43,006 bases of DNA from 2-02-FULL-43-11-A sp964477065 (GTDB taxonomy: Bacteria > Patescibacteriota > Microgenomatia > UBA1406 > HO2-37-13b), in the NCBI GenBank assembly GCA_964477065.1, contig CAYZCU010000004.1, positions 1 to 43,006 of the forward strand, written 5' to 3'. The notes beneath the pieces are model-generated. The model had not been told where the DNA came from. It ran no database searches and worked only from the letters and a program-made list of their open reading frames with translations. Positions within the stretch are counted from its first letter, which is position 1. Every line of letters begins with the position of its first letter. Positions 17,346 to 25,332 of this stretch are shown one piece after another. The position numbers and the translations under genes were made by a program.

Positions 17346-17355
17346 AGCGAGTAGG

Positions 17356-19329
17356 TTACTTGCTCAGGTCGATAACCTGATCAGTGATGAGCGGTTGACT
17401 ATAGACTGCTGTGCCATTGACATTGACTGTATAGGCATGGCCTTGCGTCCCAGCTTGCTTTTGGATCATGAGGGTATAGTCTTTTTCCTTGTCAAATTTC
17501 AGGGGGATGGTGTAGGTTACCGTGACTTTGGCTTTACCCAGTGGTGCAACCTGCATAAATCCTTCAAAGACCGTCTTGCCTAATTCATCATACGTCTCAA
17601 CCTTTTTTTCAGAACCCTTAAAGCTTACGAGCTTACTTCCTTGAGGAACATACACACGTACCCAGTTGCGGAGCGTTGCATTGATACATAAGCCTCCTCT
17701 ACCAAGTCCTCCTCCATCCTCCAGATTACAATTGGAGTGAGGCTTTGGGTTGCGATACGTGATCTCGACTGTTCGAGTAACTGAACCATCGTTTGCAATC
17801 TGCGTGTTGGATACGACCTCATGCTGAACATAGAGGTTTGATTTCGCTCCTGCAAAGTTGACATCCGTAATTGCAAGATAATCCCCCTTCGTATCACGGA
17901 TACGCCCTGCAAAGTTCATTGCCTCAACCGCTTTTTGAAGCTTTGGATCAGTCATATACATTTGGATATGCTTCTCCTGCATGTCCTTCATCATGACTTG
18001 GGATAGTTTACCCCAGTAGCGTGATGGAGAGAAGCCCATCGCCTTTTGCATAAGTGTCAGAAGCAGATCTCCAAGAATCCCTTTACGATCGGCCTTGAGA
18101 TAGGCAACTGGCCTGTCAATTTCATCTAAAAGTGTGTATATCACCTGTGGACAATCACAGCGAGGATCTTGACGAGAGGAGAAATTCAATCCGCGAACCT
18201 GCGTATCGCCAAGAATATCAAGTGCATGGATAAGCACCTTCGTATCGACAGCTATGATACCGTCATAGGTTGTCGCCTGGCTACTTGTTCGATAGAGCTT
18301 CTCAAACATACCAACAGTTGTTGGAAAATCAGGGGAAAGGTTACTGTCACGAATCACAAATGACTTAACACCTTTGTGGTATTTGAGGATTGGATCTGGA
18401 GCAACGGGATGATTACGAATAGAGGCATCGAGCGTATATATGTCTTCAGATGATTTGACAGTAAATTTACCCTGATCAACATCGAACAACGCATAAGCGG
18501 TCAAAAAGCCCCCCGTTGCTCGAAGCTCAGTATCATTTTGGAAAAGGAACAGATACGTCTTCTTTTGCTTTGCGCCAAGCATGTCTGGAAGGGATTTAAT
18601 AAATGGCTTCGCATCCACGAAGAGTGCCGCAACACCTTCAAATTGATCCTTCGCGTCTGCAATTTGCTGGCGGATGAGGTGTCCACGGATGGACTTTGGA
18701 TAGCGGTTGGGATTGATCTTGGCGACACGGTTGCGAGCATCATCGACATCTTTAGCTATCGTATCGACATCACTCACAATCGAATCAAGAGTCAAAACAG
18801 CAGTTTGCAATCGCTCTTCAGCTGATTTATTGACAAAGTTTGTGTCTTCACCTTTTTTCAGTCCAATCAAGTCCGCATGTGGCTTGATAGCTACTACTGC
18901 TTTCTGGGCAGCATTTAAAAGGGACTTCCCTGCTTCTACCCCATTTTCAAAATCTTGCACATACAGACCGGCAAGTGGGATATAGCCCATCCAGTACACA
19001 GAAGATGCATCAGCTTGAAATGAATCATAGAGTGCTTGCGTGTTTTTAAGCTCTTTTTCGACAAGATCAATATCATTTTCCTTCAGCGCAGACTTGACTT
19101 TTTTTCCTGAAGCGACAACCTGCATACCTGATGCCTTGATCTTCAAAGCTGGCCTGTATAGGGCAAAGTAGCCACCCACCAAAAAGACGATCAGCACAAT
19201 ACCCATCCCTGCCAGAAATTTCTTTGACTTCATGCCACGCAAAGATAGTTTCTCAAAAAACTTTGATTTTTTTCGCTTTAATGTACGTTTTGGTTCAAGT
19301 AAACCAAGCATAGGTGTTTGTTCATCCAT
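17356..19329 (-). CDS. DUF4012 membrane-anchored protein
   Basis: A 657-residue protein with a basic cytoplasmic N-terminus (LKRKKSKFFEKLSLRG), a single membrane helix at about residues 39-54 and a large external part. Residues of about 60-240 look helical. The DUF4012 core begins near residue 255 with KKTYLFLFQNDTELRATGGF. The C-terminal region looks beta-rich. The family is common in CPR and Actinobacteria genomes, often near glycan genes, but its function is unknown to me. It lies 6 nt after the sugar transferase stop, supporting a role at the cell surface. Confidence 0.9.
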   Translation of the reverse strand: MDEQTPMLGLLEPKRTLKRKKSKFFEKLSLRGMKSKKFLAGMGIVLIVFLVGGYFALYRPALKIKASGMQVVASGKKVKSALKENDIDLVEKELKNTQALYDSFQADASSVYWMGYIPLAGLYVQDFENGVEAGKSLLNAAQKAVVAIKPHADLIGLKKGEDTNFVNKSAEERLQTAVLTLDSIVSDVDTIAKDVDDARNRVAKINPNRYPKSIRGHLIRQQIADAKDQFEGVAALFVDAKPFIKSLPDMLGAKQKKTYLFLFQNDTELRATGGFLTAYALFDVDQGKFTVKSSEDIYTLDASIRNHPVAPDPILKYHKGVKSFVIRDSNLSPDFPTTVGMFEKLYRTSSQATTYDGIIAVDTKVLIHALDILGDTQVRGLNFSSRQDPRCDCPQVIYTLLDEIDRPVAYLKADRKGILGDLLLTLMQKAMGFSPSRYWGKLSQVMMKDMQEKHIQMYMTDPKLQKAVEAMNFAGRIRDTKGDYLAITDVNFAGAKSNLYVQHEVVSNTQIANDGSVTRTVEITYRNPKPHSNCNLEDGGGLGRGGLCINATLRNWVRVYVPQGSKLVSFKGSEKKVETYDELGKTVFEGFMQVAPLGKAKVTVTYTIPLKFDKEKDYTLMIQKQAGTQGHAYTVNVNGTAVYSQPLITDQVIDLSK

Positions 19330-19335
19330 AGATAG

Positions 19336-19986
19336 TTAGACAGCGCCTTTCCCAGAGATCATTGCCCAAGGAGTTTTGAGCATGATCTTAAGATCGCCCC
19401 ACAATGAGACATTATCCACATATTTGGCATCAATTTCAACTCTTTTGTCAAAGTTAATATCTGATCTTCCCGACGTCTGCCACACACCAGTGATACCCGG
19501 TTTGACGAGAATAACATTGTTGATAAGCTCTCGCGTTTGTGGGAACTTCTTTTGCTGATCATTAAATTCATCCAGATAATATGCTCGCGGACCGACAATA
19601 CTCATCTCTCCAAACAGAACATTGAAAAATTGTGGCACCTCATCTATAGAATATTTACGTATAAATTTACCCACACGTGTCACACGTGGATCAACCGTAA
19701 GTTTGTAGCTGTTTTTCTTATATTCCTCAAATAATTGTTTAAATTTATCATCTGTTCGCAATAGGTCATGCGCATTTTCAATCATCGATCGGAATTTGAG
19801 TATTTTAAAAGGCACTTTGTCTTTGCCGACACGTTCAGGGATATCTGCAAAGATAGGTCCTTTTGAATCGAGCTTGATAGCAATAGCTGTGAGAATAATG
19901 ATAGGAGAGAACAAAACGATCAGGATGCTTGAGAAAATAAAATCAAGCACGGGTTTTACGTATGAAATATATGTTTGCCCAGACAT
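19336..19986 (-). CDS. initiating sugar transferase (polyprenyl-phosphate phosphoglycosyl transferase)
   Basis: Likely primes glycan synthesis by moving a sugar-1-phosphate from a nucleotide sugar to undecaprenyl phosphate at the inner face of the membrane. The 216-residue monotopic form has one hydrophobic segment at residues 12-34, then the catalytic core: GPIFADIPERVGKD, FKILKFRSM, SIDEVPQFFNVLFGEMSIVG and KPGITGVWQTSGRSD. It lacks the extra N-terminal helices of WcaJ/WbaP and matches the PglC/WecP-like minimal type. First gene of the operon with DUF4012 and recO. A TATAAT box lies 11 nt upstream. Confidence 0.92.
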   Translation of the reverse strand: MSGQTYISYVKPVLDFIFSSILIVLFSPIIILTAIAIKLDSKGPIFADIPERVGKDKVPFKILKFRSMIENAHDLLRTDDKFKQLFEEYKKNSYKLTVDPRVTRVGKFIRKYSIDEVPQFFNVLFGEMSIVGPRAYYLDEFNDQQKKFPQTRELINNVILVKPGITGVWQTSGRSDINFDKRVEIDAKYVDNVSLWGDLKIMLKTPWAMISGKGAV

Positions 19987-19997
19987 AGAGTAATGTC

Positions 19998-20003
19998 ATT
20001 ATA
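19998..20003 (-). promoter_or_regulatory. -10 box of the sugar transferase operon
   Basis: TATAAT on the minus strand, 11 nt before the ATG at 19986. It is divergent from the tRNA-Pro promoter at 20025. Confidence 0.5.
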
Positions 20004-20024
20004 CACAATACTGAAAATATACGC

Positions 20025-20030
20025 TATAAT
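20025..20030 (+). promoter_or_regulatory. -10 box of the tRNA-Pro/tRNA-Met unit
   Basis: TATAAT lies 10 nt before the mature 5' end of tRNA-Pro, so the primary transcript would have only a very short leader. Confidence 0.6.
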
Positions 20031-20040
20031 ATGCATGTAT

Positions 20041-20114
20041 CGGGATGTAGCTCAGATGGCTAGAGTACACGGTTTGGGACCGTGGGGTCGTGAGTTCGAG
20101 TCTCACCATCCCGA
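20041..20114 (+). tRNA. tRNA-Pro (anticodon TGG)
   Basis: Full cloverleaf of 74 nt. The acceptor stem CGGGATG pairs with CATCCCG at 20107-20113, with discriminator A. Anticodon stem CACGG/CCGTG encloses loop TTTGGGA (anticodon TGG), and the T arm is GTGAG-TTCGAGT-CTCAC. The following bases are CCG, so the 3' CCA is not encoded and must be added. Confidence 0.96.
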
Positions 20115-20168
20115 CCGCTTCTTGTTTCGCATAGATGCTTCATTGAGAGACTCTCCATGAAGCTAACC

Positions 20169-20241
20169 GGCTGGGTAGCTCAGTGGTTAGAGCGGTCGTC
20201 TCATAAGCGACAGGTCGAGAGTTCAATTCTCTCCCCAGCCA
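20169..20241 (+). tRNA. elongator tRNA-Met (anticodon CAT)
   Basis: Cloverleaf of 73 nt. The acceptor stem GGCTGGG pairs with CCCAGCC, and anticodon stem GTCGT/GCGAC encloses CTCATAA (anticodon CAT). The G1-C72 pair and lack of three G-C pairs at the loop end exclude the initiator. The D arm (GCTCAGTGGTTAGAGC) resembles elongator Met. A tRNA-Ile with lysidine-modified CAT is the alternative. CCA is not encoded. Confidence 0.92.
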
Positions 20242-20348
20242 CACATTAACAACCTCCGGAGTTGGGAAGGATGTCCAGGCAGGCTGAATCGGAATTTTGT
20301 CACAAGCAATAAAAACCTAAATATACTTGTAATTTGTCATGAAAACGA

Positions 20349-20358
20349 TATAATTATA
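20349..20358 (+). promoter_or_regulatory. -10 box and palindrome before the toxin-antitoxin pair
   Basis: TATAAT at 20349-20354 lies 9 nt before the antitoxin ATG and forms half of a perfect 10-bp palindrome, TATAATTATA. A palindrome over the -10 box would suit autoregulation by the antitoxin, as is usual for such operons. A second TATACT lies at 20322-20327. Confidence 0.45.
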
Positions 20359-20363
20359 ACTAT

Positions 20364-20657
20364 ATGAATACCGTATTACACCTACCACTTACTAAAACAC
20401 TTCGTACTCAAGCTGAAATTAATGCTAAGAAGAGCGGTTATAGCTCCATTCAGGAACTATTACGTGTCTTTCTTGTCCAGTTTACATCTGGAGCAATCAA
20501 ACCTGGATTTGTTGTCAACACTCATGATCACCTTTTAACTCCTGAGCAGGTGAATAGACTTGATAAAAAGGCTTCAAAACTTGAAAATGCTGTTATAAAT
20601 GGTGATGCTTATTCTGTAACAACCGTACGAGAGATGATGGATATACTTGAAAAATAG
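20364..20657 (+). CDS. putative type II antitoxin (RelB/DinJ-like)
   Basis: A 97-residue protein directly ahead of a RelE-type toxin gene. The N-terminus (HLPLTKTLRTQAEINAKKSG then IQELLRVFLVQF) has the beta-strand plus two-helix look of ribbon-helix-helix antitoxins such as RelB/DinJ. The C-terminal half (residues 50-97) is charged and would wrap the toxin. The gap to the toxin gene is only 3 nt. Identification rests on the N-terminal pattern and position. It sits next to tRNA genes, a frequent insertion site for mobile modules. Confidence 0.75.
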   Translation: MNTVLHLPLTKTLRTQAEINAKKSGYSSIQELLRVFLVQFTSGAIKPGFVVNTHDHLLTPEQVNRLDKKASKLENAVINGDAYSVTTVREMMDILEK

Positions 20658-20660
20658 TTT

Positions 20661-20939
20661 ATGCCAACAGTCAAAGTCGTACATTTCTCAAAAAGCTTTG
20701 TTAAAAACTATAAGAAGCGAATTCAGATTAACCCCAAACTGCATCAAAAATATACATCTGTATTGAAATTATTTTTGCAAAACCCCTTCCACCCGACATT
20801 GAAAAACCATAAACTTCAAGGATCTCAGCGTAATTATCGAGCAATTTCAATTGCCCCCGATTGCAGACTTATCTACTTTGAAGATACGCGTGGCTATTGG
20901 TTCATTGATATTGGAACACATAAGCAAGTATATGGTTAG
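20661..20939 (+). CDS. type II toxin, RelE/YafQ family mRNA interferase
   Basis: A 92-residue protein likely cutting mRNA on the ribosome when free of its antitoxin. The compact RelE fold is seen as VVHFSKSFVKNYKKRI, then PTLKNHKLQGSQRNYRAISI, and PDCRLIYFED followed by DIGTHKQVYG. The order HKL-G...YR...I-PD-RLIY...-GTH is typical of the YafQ branch, with the C-terminal His in GTH near the active site. Ends 3 nt before the convergent tsaD stop. Confidence 0.88.
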   Translation: MPTVKVVHFSKSFVKNYKKRIQINPKLHQKYTSVLKLFLQNPFHPTLKNHKLQGSQRNYRAISIAPDCRLIYFEDTRGYWFIDIGTHKQVYG

Positions 20940-20942
20940 CTT

Positions 20943-21971
20943 CTACAAACTCATCCTCGCCTGCCTCTCCAACGTAGCTGGATTTTCGACAAACCGACCT
21001 GCCTGCGCATAGTAGTGTGCCACAACACCAATCATCCCCGCATTGTCACCTGTCAACCCTAGCTTGGGATACTGTACGGTACCTCCGACTGGATCTATCA
21101 CGTCACGGATAGCTTGTTGCACATACTGATTTGCAACAACACCACCGCCAACGACAATGTTTACCACCTCGTATTTTTTCATAGCACGTTTGAGTTGCAT
21201 GAGCAAACTATCAAACGCGCCCTTTTGGAACGATGCAGCAAGATCTGCACGATGCGTCTCAATCTCATCTGCAGACATAGATTGAATCTTATACAACAAA
21301 GCTGTTTTCAATCCAGAGTACGAAAAATCAAGGGTATCAGATGATCGCATAGCCAGAGGAAATTCGAACCATCTTTCATCACCTTCACGTGCAAGTTTTT
21401 CCAAGAGTGGCCCACCTGGATAAGCCTTTTCATCAATAATGAGCCGAGCAGCTTTATCCAGTGCTTCTCCAACTGCATCATCGCGTGTCGCACCAATTTT
21501 GGTATACGTCAGGTGATCCGTCCACACTATCAATTCTGTGTGCCCACCTGATATAAGCAACACCAAGTAGGGAAACGTATAGGGGATATCAGGCTGACCT
21601 TGCGTATCCTGTGCAAAACATGAATAAATATGTCCTTCCATGTGATTAACACCAATCAGCTTCTTCCCAAACTCAGCACTCAATTCCTTTGCTTTTGCAA
21701 TACCAACTCCCAGCGCTATCGCAAGCCCCGGTCCCTGAGTTACCGCAACAGCATCAATGTCTTCCATGCGCACACCCGCATGCTCAAGTGCCAATGCAAT
21801 CACTCCATCAATACGCTCTTCATGCGCACGCTTTGCCAGATTGGGAACTACCCCGCCCCATAGCTGATGGATCGCAATCTGGGAAAAAAGCTCATTTGAG
21901 AGGACTCGACGACCTTCTGTCACCGCGACAGATGTTTCGTCACACGATGTATCGATTGCAAGTATTTTCAT
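20943..21971 (-). CDS. tsaD: tRNA threonylcarbamoyladenosine synthase subunit TsaD
   Basis: Transfers threonylcarbamoyl to A37 of tRNAs that read ANN codons, together with TsaB and TsaE. The 342-residue ASKHA-fold protein starts MKILAIDTSCDETSVAVTE and contains the metal-binding HMEGH at about residues 110-114, PYLVLLISGGHTELI, the FSYSGLKTAL segment and VGGGVVANQ. GDNAGMIG with the metal-ligand Asp is near the C-terminus. Length is normal. It follows tsaE by 5 nt on the same strand, so the two are co-transcribed. No tsaB is visible in this window. Confidence 0.97.
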   Translation of the reverse strand: MKILAIDTSCDETSVAVTEGRRVLSNELFSQIAIHQLWGGVVPNLAKRAHEERIDGVIALALEHAGVRMEDIDAVAVTQGPGLAIALGVGIAKAKELSAEFGKKLIGVNHMEGHIYSCFAQDTQGQPDIPYTFPYLVLLISGGHTELIVWTDHLTYTKIGATRDDAVGEALDKAARLIIDEKAYPGGPLLEKLAREGDERWFEFPLAMRSSDTLDFSYSGLKTALLYKIQSMSADEIETHRADLAASFQKGAFDSLLMQLKRAMKKYEVVNIVVGGGVVANQYVQQAIRDVIDPVGGTVQYPKLGLTGDNAGMIGVVAHYYAQAGRFVENPATLERQARMSL

Positions 21972-21976
21972 AAATA

Positions 21977-22465
21977 TTATTTTTCAAACGTAAAGCCATC
22001 CGGCAATCCAACGAAGCGTATCTCTCGCGTATCTCCCCCTCCATGCTCAATATGTATTTCAAGAACATGTCCTTTCTCTCGTAACAAATTTTCTATTGGC
22101 GTGCTTTTTTCACTCCATTCAATCGCAAGAATATTTTCTGGGACGAGTAATTTCTCAACACCAAGATGCTTAAATTCGCTTGGATCTGTAATTCGATACA
22201 AATCAAAGTGGTACAAATATGTATAGCCATAGGCATCGATTGGATATTCATAGTAGACCACAAACGCTGGTGAAATGAGATCATCAATACCGAGCATGTC
22301 AGCAACAGCCTTCATAAAAGCTGTTTTACCAGCACCAAGATTGCCATACATCATAAGGATCAATGGCTTTTCAGTCATCTGCGGATCAGCGAATACCTTC
22401 GTCATGACCTGACGTGCTATCTCCTGCGTCTGAGCCTCACTCTGTGTTGTAATATGGGTGTTCAT
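21977..22465 (-). CDS. tsaE: tRNA threonylcarbamoyladenosine ATPase TsaE
   Basis: P-loop ATPase that drives turnover of the TsaBD complex. The 162-residue protein has Walker A GNLGAGKTAFMKA at about residues 44-56, the SPAFVVYYEY segment and YHFDLYRI with the family's conserved Asp and Arg. VEKLLVPENILAIEWSEK covers the E/W region of the active site. Start at 22465 faces ftsH, with 34 nt between the two starts. Upstream -10 is not obvious. Confidence 0.93.
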   Translation of the reverse strand: MNTHITTQSEAQTQEIARQVMTKVFADPQMTEKPLILMMYGNLGAGKTAFMKAVADMLGIDDLISPAFVVYYEYPIDAYGYTYLYHFDLYRITDPSEFKHLGVEKLLVPENILAIEWSEKSTPIENLLREKGHVLEIHIEHGGGDTREIRFVGLPDGFTFEK

Positions 22466-22484
22466 ACCTGTTCAGCCTATATGG

Positions 22485-22490
22485 TACAAT
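22485..22490 (+). promoter_or_regulatory. -10 box of ftsH
   Basis: TACAAT directly before ATG 22491 and 9 nt before ATG 22500. The second start fits the leaderless pattern better. Confidence 0.5.
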
Positions 22491-22499
22491 ATGAGTTCG

Positions 22500-24359
22500 A
22501 TGAAATCAGCACCAAAACATTCACGATCGACACGCAAGGTACGAATTTTTAATATCAAGATAGATATTCAAACACTGTTCATACTCCTCTTCGTTGGTTT
22601 CTTTGTATACATCTACATGACACAAGCGGATGTTCTGTCATCTATTAAAGGTGAAAAAAGCATTACATCAGTTATTAAAGATATTCAAAACAAGAAAGTT
22701 CAAAAACTTGAGCGCACTGGCAATACGATCACGGCTGTGTATAAAAACGGTGACCGCTACCTCACGACAAAAGAAGCAGAGGACAGTTTACGCAAAATAC
22801 TTGATGAATCACATATCAAACCTTCAGATGTCGCTATCGAAGTGAAATCAAATTCAGAATCATCATTTTCAGATATTCTGATTAACATTGTCCCAACAAT
22901 ACTAGTTATTGCGTTCTTATTTTTCATATTTAAACAAGCCCGCGGTGCACAAGAGTCAATTTTTTCTTTTGGACAAGCTCGTAGCAAACGCTACAACAAG
23001 GAAATGTCCAAGATTACGTTTAAAAATGTCGCTGGTGTTGATGAAGCTAAACAGGAACTTCAAGAGATTGTTGATTTCCTCAAAAATCCGCAAAAATATG
23101 TCAAGCTTGGCGCGCGATCTCCAAAAGGTGTCCTGCTCGTTGGCCCTGCTGGTACAGGTAAAACACTCCTTGCAAAGGCTGTGGCGGGTGAAAGTAATGT
23201 CCCTTTTTTCTCCATTGCAGGCTCTGAGTTTATGGAAATGCTCGTTGGCATAGGCGCTTCACGCGTGCGCGACCTCTTTGCAACTGCCAAAAAAAGTGCA
23301 CCAGCAATCATTTTTATTGATGAGATTGACGCCATTGGTCGGGCCAGGTCCGTCAGTGGCATGCAGTCGCATGATGAACGAGAGCAAACCCTCAACCAAA
23401 TTCTTGTCGAAATGGATGGATTTGCTCCAAATGATAAAGTTATTGTCATGGCTGCCACAAATAGAGGTGATTTGCTTGATCCAGCGCTTCTTCGACCAGG
23501 ACGTTTTGATCGCCGTGTGCTTGTGGATTATCCTGATCTAGAAGGACGCAAAGAAATTCTTGCCATACATGCGACGGGCAAGCCATTTAACAAGGATGTT
23601 GTCTGGGATAAAGTAGCTCGTCGAACTGTCGGATTTTCAGGCGCTGATTTGGAAAATATGCTCAATGAAGCTGCAATCTATGCTGCGCGCCAGGATAAAA
23701 CCTCTATCTCCATGTCGGATCTTGAAGAGGCAGCCACAAAAGTTAAGCTTGGGCCTGAAAAAAAGCGTCTCCAATCAGATCTGGATAAAAAAATCACTGC
23801 ATACCATGAAGGAGGTCATGCCATCACAACTCATTTTCAAGAGGGCACTGATCCTGTGCATCGCATCTCTATCGTATCTCGAGGTATGTCTCTGGGGCAT
23901 ACTCTGACTCCTCCAAGTTCAGATCGTCTTCACTATACGAAATCACGTCTTGAGGCAATGATCGTGATGATGCTGGGCGGTCGAGCGGCTGAGGAGGTTG
24001 TGTTTAAAGAAATTACGACTGGTGCATCAAATGACTTTGGACAGGCCACCCGTATAGCCAAAGCTATGGTTGTTGATTATGGGATGAGTGAACTAGGGCC
24101 AATAAATTACGGACCAAATCAAGATATTACTGAATGGGGAGCGTCGTATCAGCAGAATACTGTTTCTGAAGAAACGCTTTCAAAGATCGATGCGGAAGTG
24201 AAAAAGATTATTGATGCATGCTACAAAAAATCGCTCAAACTTATCAAAGAGCATCGTACGCAACTCGACAAAGTAGCTGAAGAGTTGATTTTGCATGAAA
24301 GTATGGATGAAGATGAATTTGAAGCCCTTGTTGGCAAGAAGAAAGCCTCATCGAAATAG
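22500..24359 (+). CDS. ftsH: ATP-dependent zinc metalloprotease FtsH
   Basis: Membrane-bound AAA+ protease that degrades membrane and regulatory proteins. From this start it has about 619 residues: helix 1 at about 20-40, an external domain, helix 2 at about 122-142, then the AAA module. Walker A is GPAGTGKT (usually GPPGTGKT), Walker B is IIFIDEID and the second region of homology is NRGDLLDPALLRPGRFDRR. The peptidase has YHEGGH (HEXXH zinc site). Upstream in-frame ATGs at 22458 and 22491 exist, but a TACAAT box at 22485-22490 favours 22500 or 22491. Divergent from tsaE. Confidence 0.96.
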   Translation: MKSAPKHSRSTRKVRIFNIKIDIQTLFILLFVGFFVYIYMTQADVLSSIKGEKSITSVIKDIQNKKVQKLERTGNTITAVYKNGDRYLTTKEAEDSLRKILDESHIKPSDVAIEVKSNSESSFSDILINIVPTILVIAFLFFIFKQARGAQESIFSFGQARSKRYNKEMSKITFKNVAGVDEAKQELQEIVDFLKNPQKYVKLGARSPKGVLLVGPAGTGKTLLAKAVAGESNVPFFSIAGSEFMEMLVGIGASRVRDLFATAKKSAPAIIFIDEIDAIGRARSVSGMQSHDEREQTLNQILVEMDGFAPNDKVIVMAATNRGDLLDPALLRPGRFDRRVLVDYPDLEGRKEILAIHATGKPFNKDVVWDKVARRTVGFSGADLENMLNEAAIYAARQDKTSISMSDLEEAATKVKLGPEKKRLQSDLDKKITAYHEGGHAITTHFQEGTDPVHRISIVSRGMSLGHTLTPPSSDRLHYTKSRLEAMIVMMLGGRAAEEVVFKEITTGASNDFGQATRIAKAMVVDYGMSELGPINYGPNQDITEWGASYQQNTVSEETLSKIDAEVKKIIDACYKKSLKLIKEHRTQLDKVAEELILHESMDEDEFEALVGKKKASSK

Positions 24360-24374
24360 ACCCCTTCAATCTTG

Positions 24375-24380
24375 TATACT
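24375..24380 (+). promoter_or_regulatory. -10 box of the 5'-3' exonuclease/enolase unit
   Basis: TATACT, 7 nt before the ATG at 24388, within the 28-nt gap after ftsH. Confidence 0.55.
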
Positions 24381-24387
24381 TAACCGT

Positions 24388-25326
24388 ATGACCTCACGTG
24401 AAAAGCTCCTTATTATTGATGGGAATGCCCTGATTCACCGGGCCTATCATGCCCTTCCTGATTTTAAATCTCATAATGGGATACCTACGAATGCGGTGTA
24501 TGGCTTTGCATCTGTCCTGCACAAGGTTCAATCTGACCTCCAACCATCACATATACTTGTATGTTTTGATACACCTGAGCCAACTTTTCGCGATGCATTG
24601 TTTGATAAATATCGCACGCAACGCCCTGAGACACATGAAGATCTCATTAAACAATTCCCGATCGTTGATGCATTTCTTGAATCAGCTGGCATCCCCTATT
24701 TCAAAAAACCGGGCTATGAAGCAGATGATCTGATTGCAGTGGCAACAAAAAGCGCCAGAGAACACGGGATGCATGTGGTCATTCTCACAGGTGACAAGGA
24801 TATTTTTCAATTGGTGACTGAACATGTGTATGTCCTTACCCCAGCTATTGGCTTTTCACAAGGCAAACTATATGATCCACAGGCCGTAACTGACAAACTT
24901 GGCATTCCTCCAGAGCTCATACCTGACTACAAGGCGCTTGCAGGTGACCCATCTGATAATTATAAAGGCGTCAAAGGTGTTGGCCCTAAGTCAGCTGTGA
25001 CTCTGTTGAAGCAATTTGGCAGTGTTGAAGACATCTATGAACATCTTGACCAGGTTGAAAATTCGCGCGTACAAGGGTTACTTCGTGCTGAAAAAGAGCA
25101 TGCACTTTTATCAAAAAAACTCGCAATGCTGGTTGATACGATTGATGACTATTCGATTGACATTGATAGCACAGAATTTTCTCACTATAATGAATCATTA
25201 CGAGACTTTTTTGATGTCTATCAGTTTCGGACACTTGAGAGACGATTTTTCCCAGCTTCGCGACCAGAAAAAAAGATTAATGTCACTGAAGAGCCTGAAT
25301 CAGTGGATCAACCAGGGCTATTTTAA
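24388..25326 (+). CDS. 5'-3' exonuclease (stand-alone PolA N-terminal domain)
   Basis: Flap/5' nuclease that removes RNA primers and flaps during replication and repair. The 312-residue protein starts MTSREKLLIIDGNALIHRAY with the first metal ligand in DGN. It continues with VCFDTPEPTFRDALFDKYR, EADDLIAV and LTGDKDIFQLV with further acidic ligands. The H3TH DNA-binding segment is DYKALAGDPSDNYKGVKGVG. It lacks the 3'-5' exonuclease and polymerase domains of PolA. An ATG at 24295 in frame lies inside ftsH and upstream of the promoter box, so it was not used. Six nt separate it from enolase. Confidence 0.94.
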   Translation: MTSREKLLIIDGNALIHRAYHALPDFKSHNGIPTNAVYGFASVLHKVQSDLQPSHILVCFDTPEPTFRDALFDKYRTQRPETHEDLIKQFPIVDAFLESAGIPYFKKPGYEADDLIAVATKSAREHGMHVVILTGDKDIFQLVTEHVYVLTPAIGFSQGKLYDPQAVTDKLGIPPELIPDYKALAGDPSDNYKGVKGVGPKSAVTLLKQFGSVEDIYEHLDQVENSRVQGLLRAEKEHALLSKKLAMLVDTIDDYSIDIDSTEFSHYNESLRDFFDVYQFRTLERRFFPASRPEKKINVTEEPESVDQPGLF

Positions 25327-25332
25327 TACCAT

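Noticed and set aside
20250..20265. CTCCGGAG palindrome downstream of tRNA-Met as a terminator
   Set aside because: The stem is too short to form a stable loop and no T run follows.
24295..24387. N-terminal extension of the 5'-3' exonuclease into ftsH
   Set aside because: The extension is out-of-frame ftsH sequence, lies upstream of the TATACT box at 24375, and the conserved N-terminus starts at 24388.
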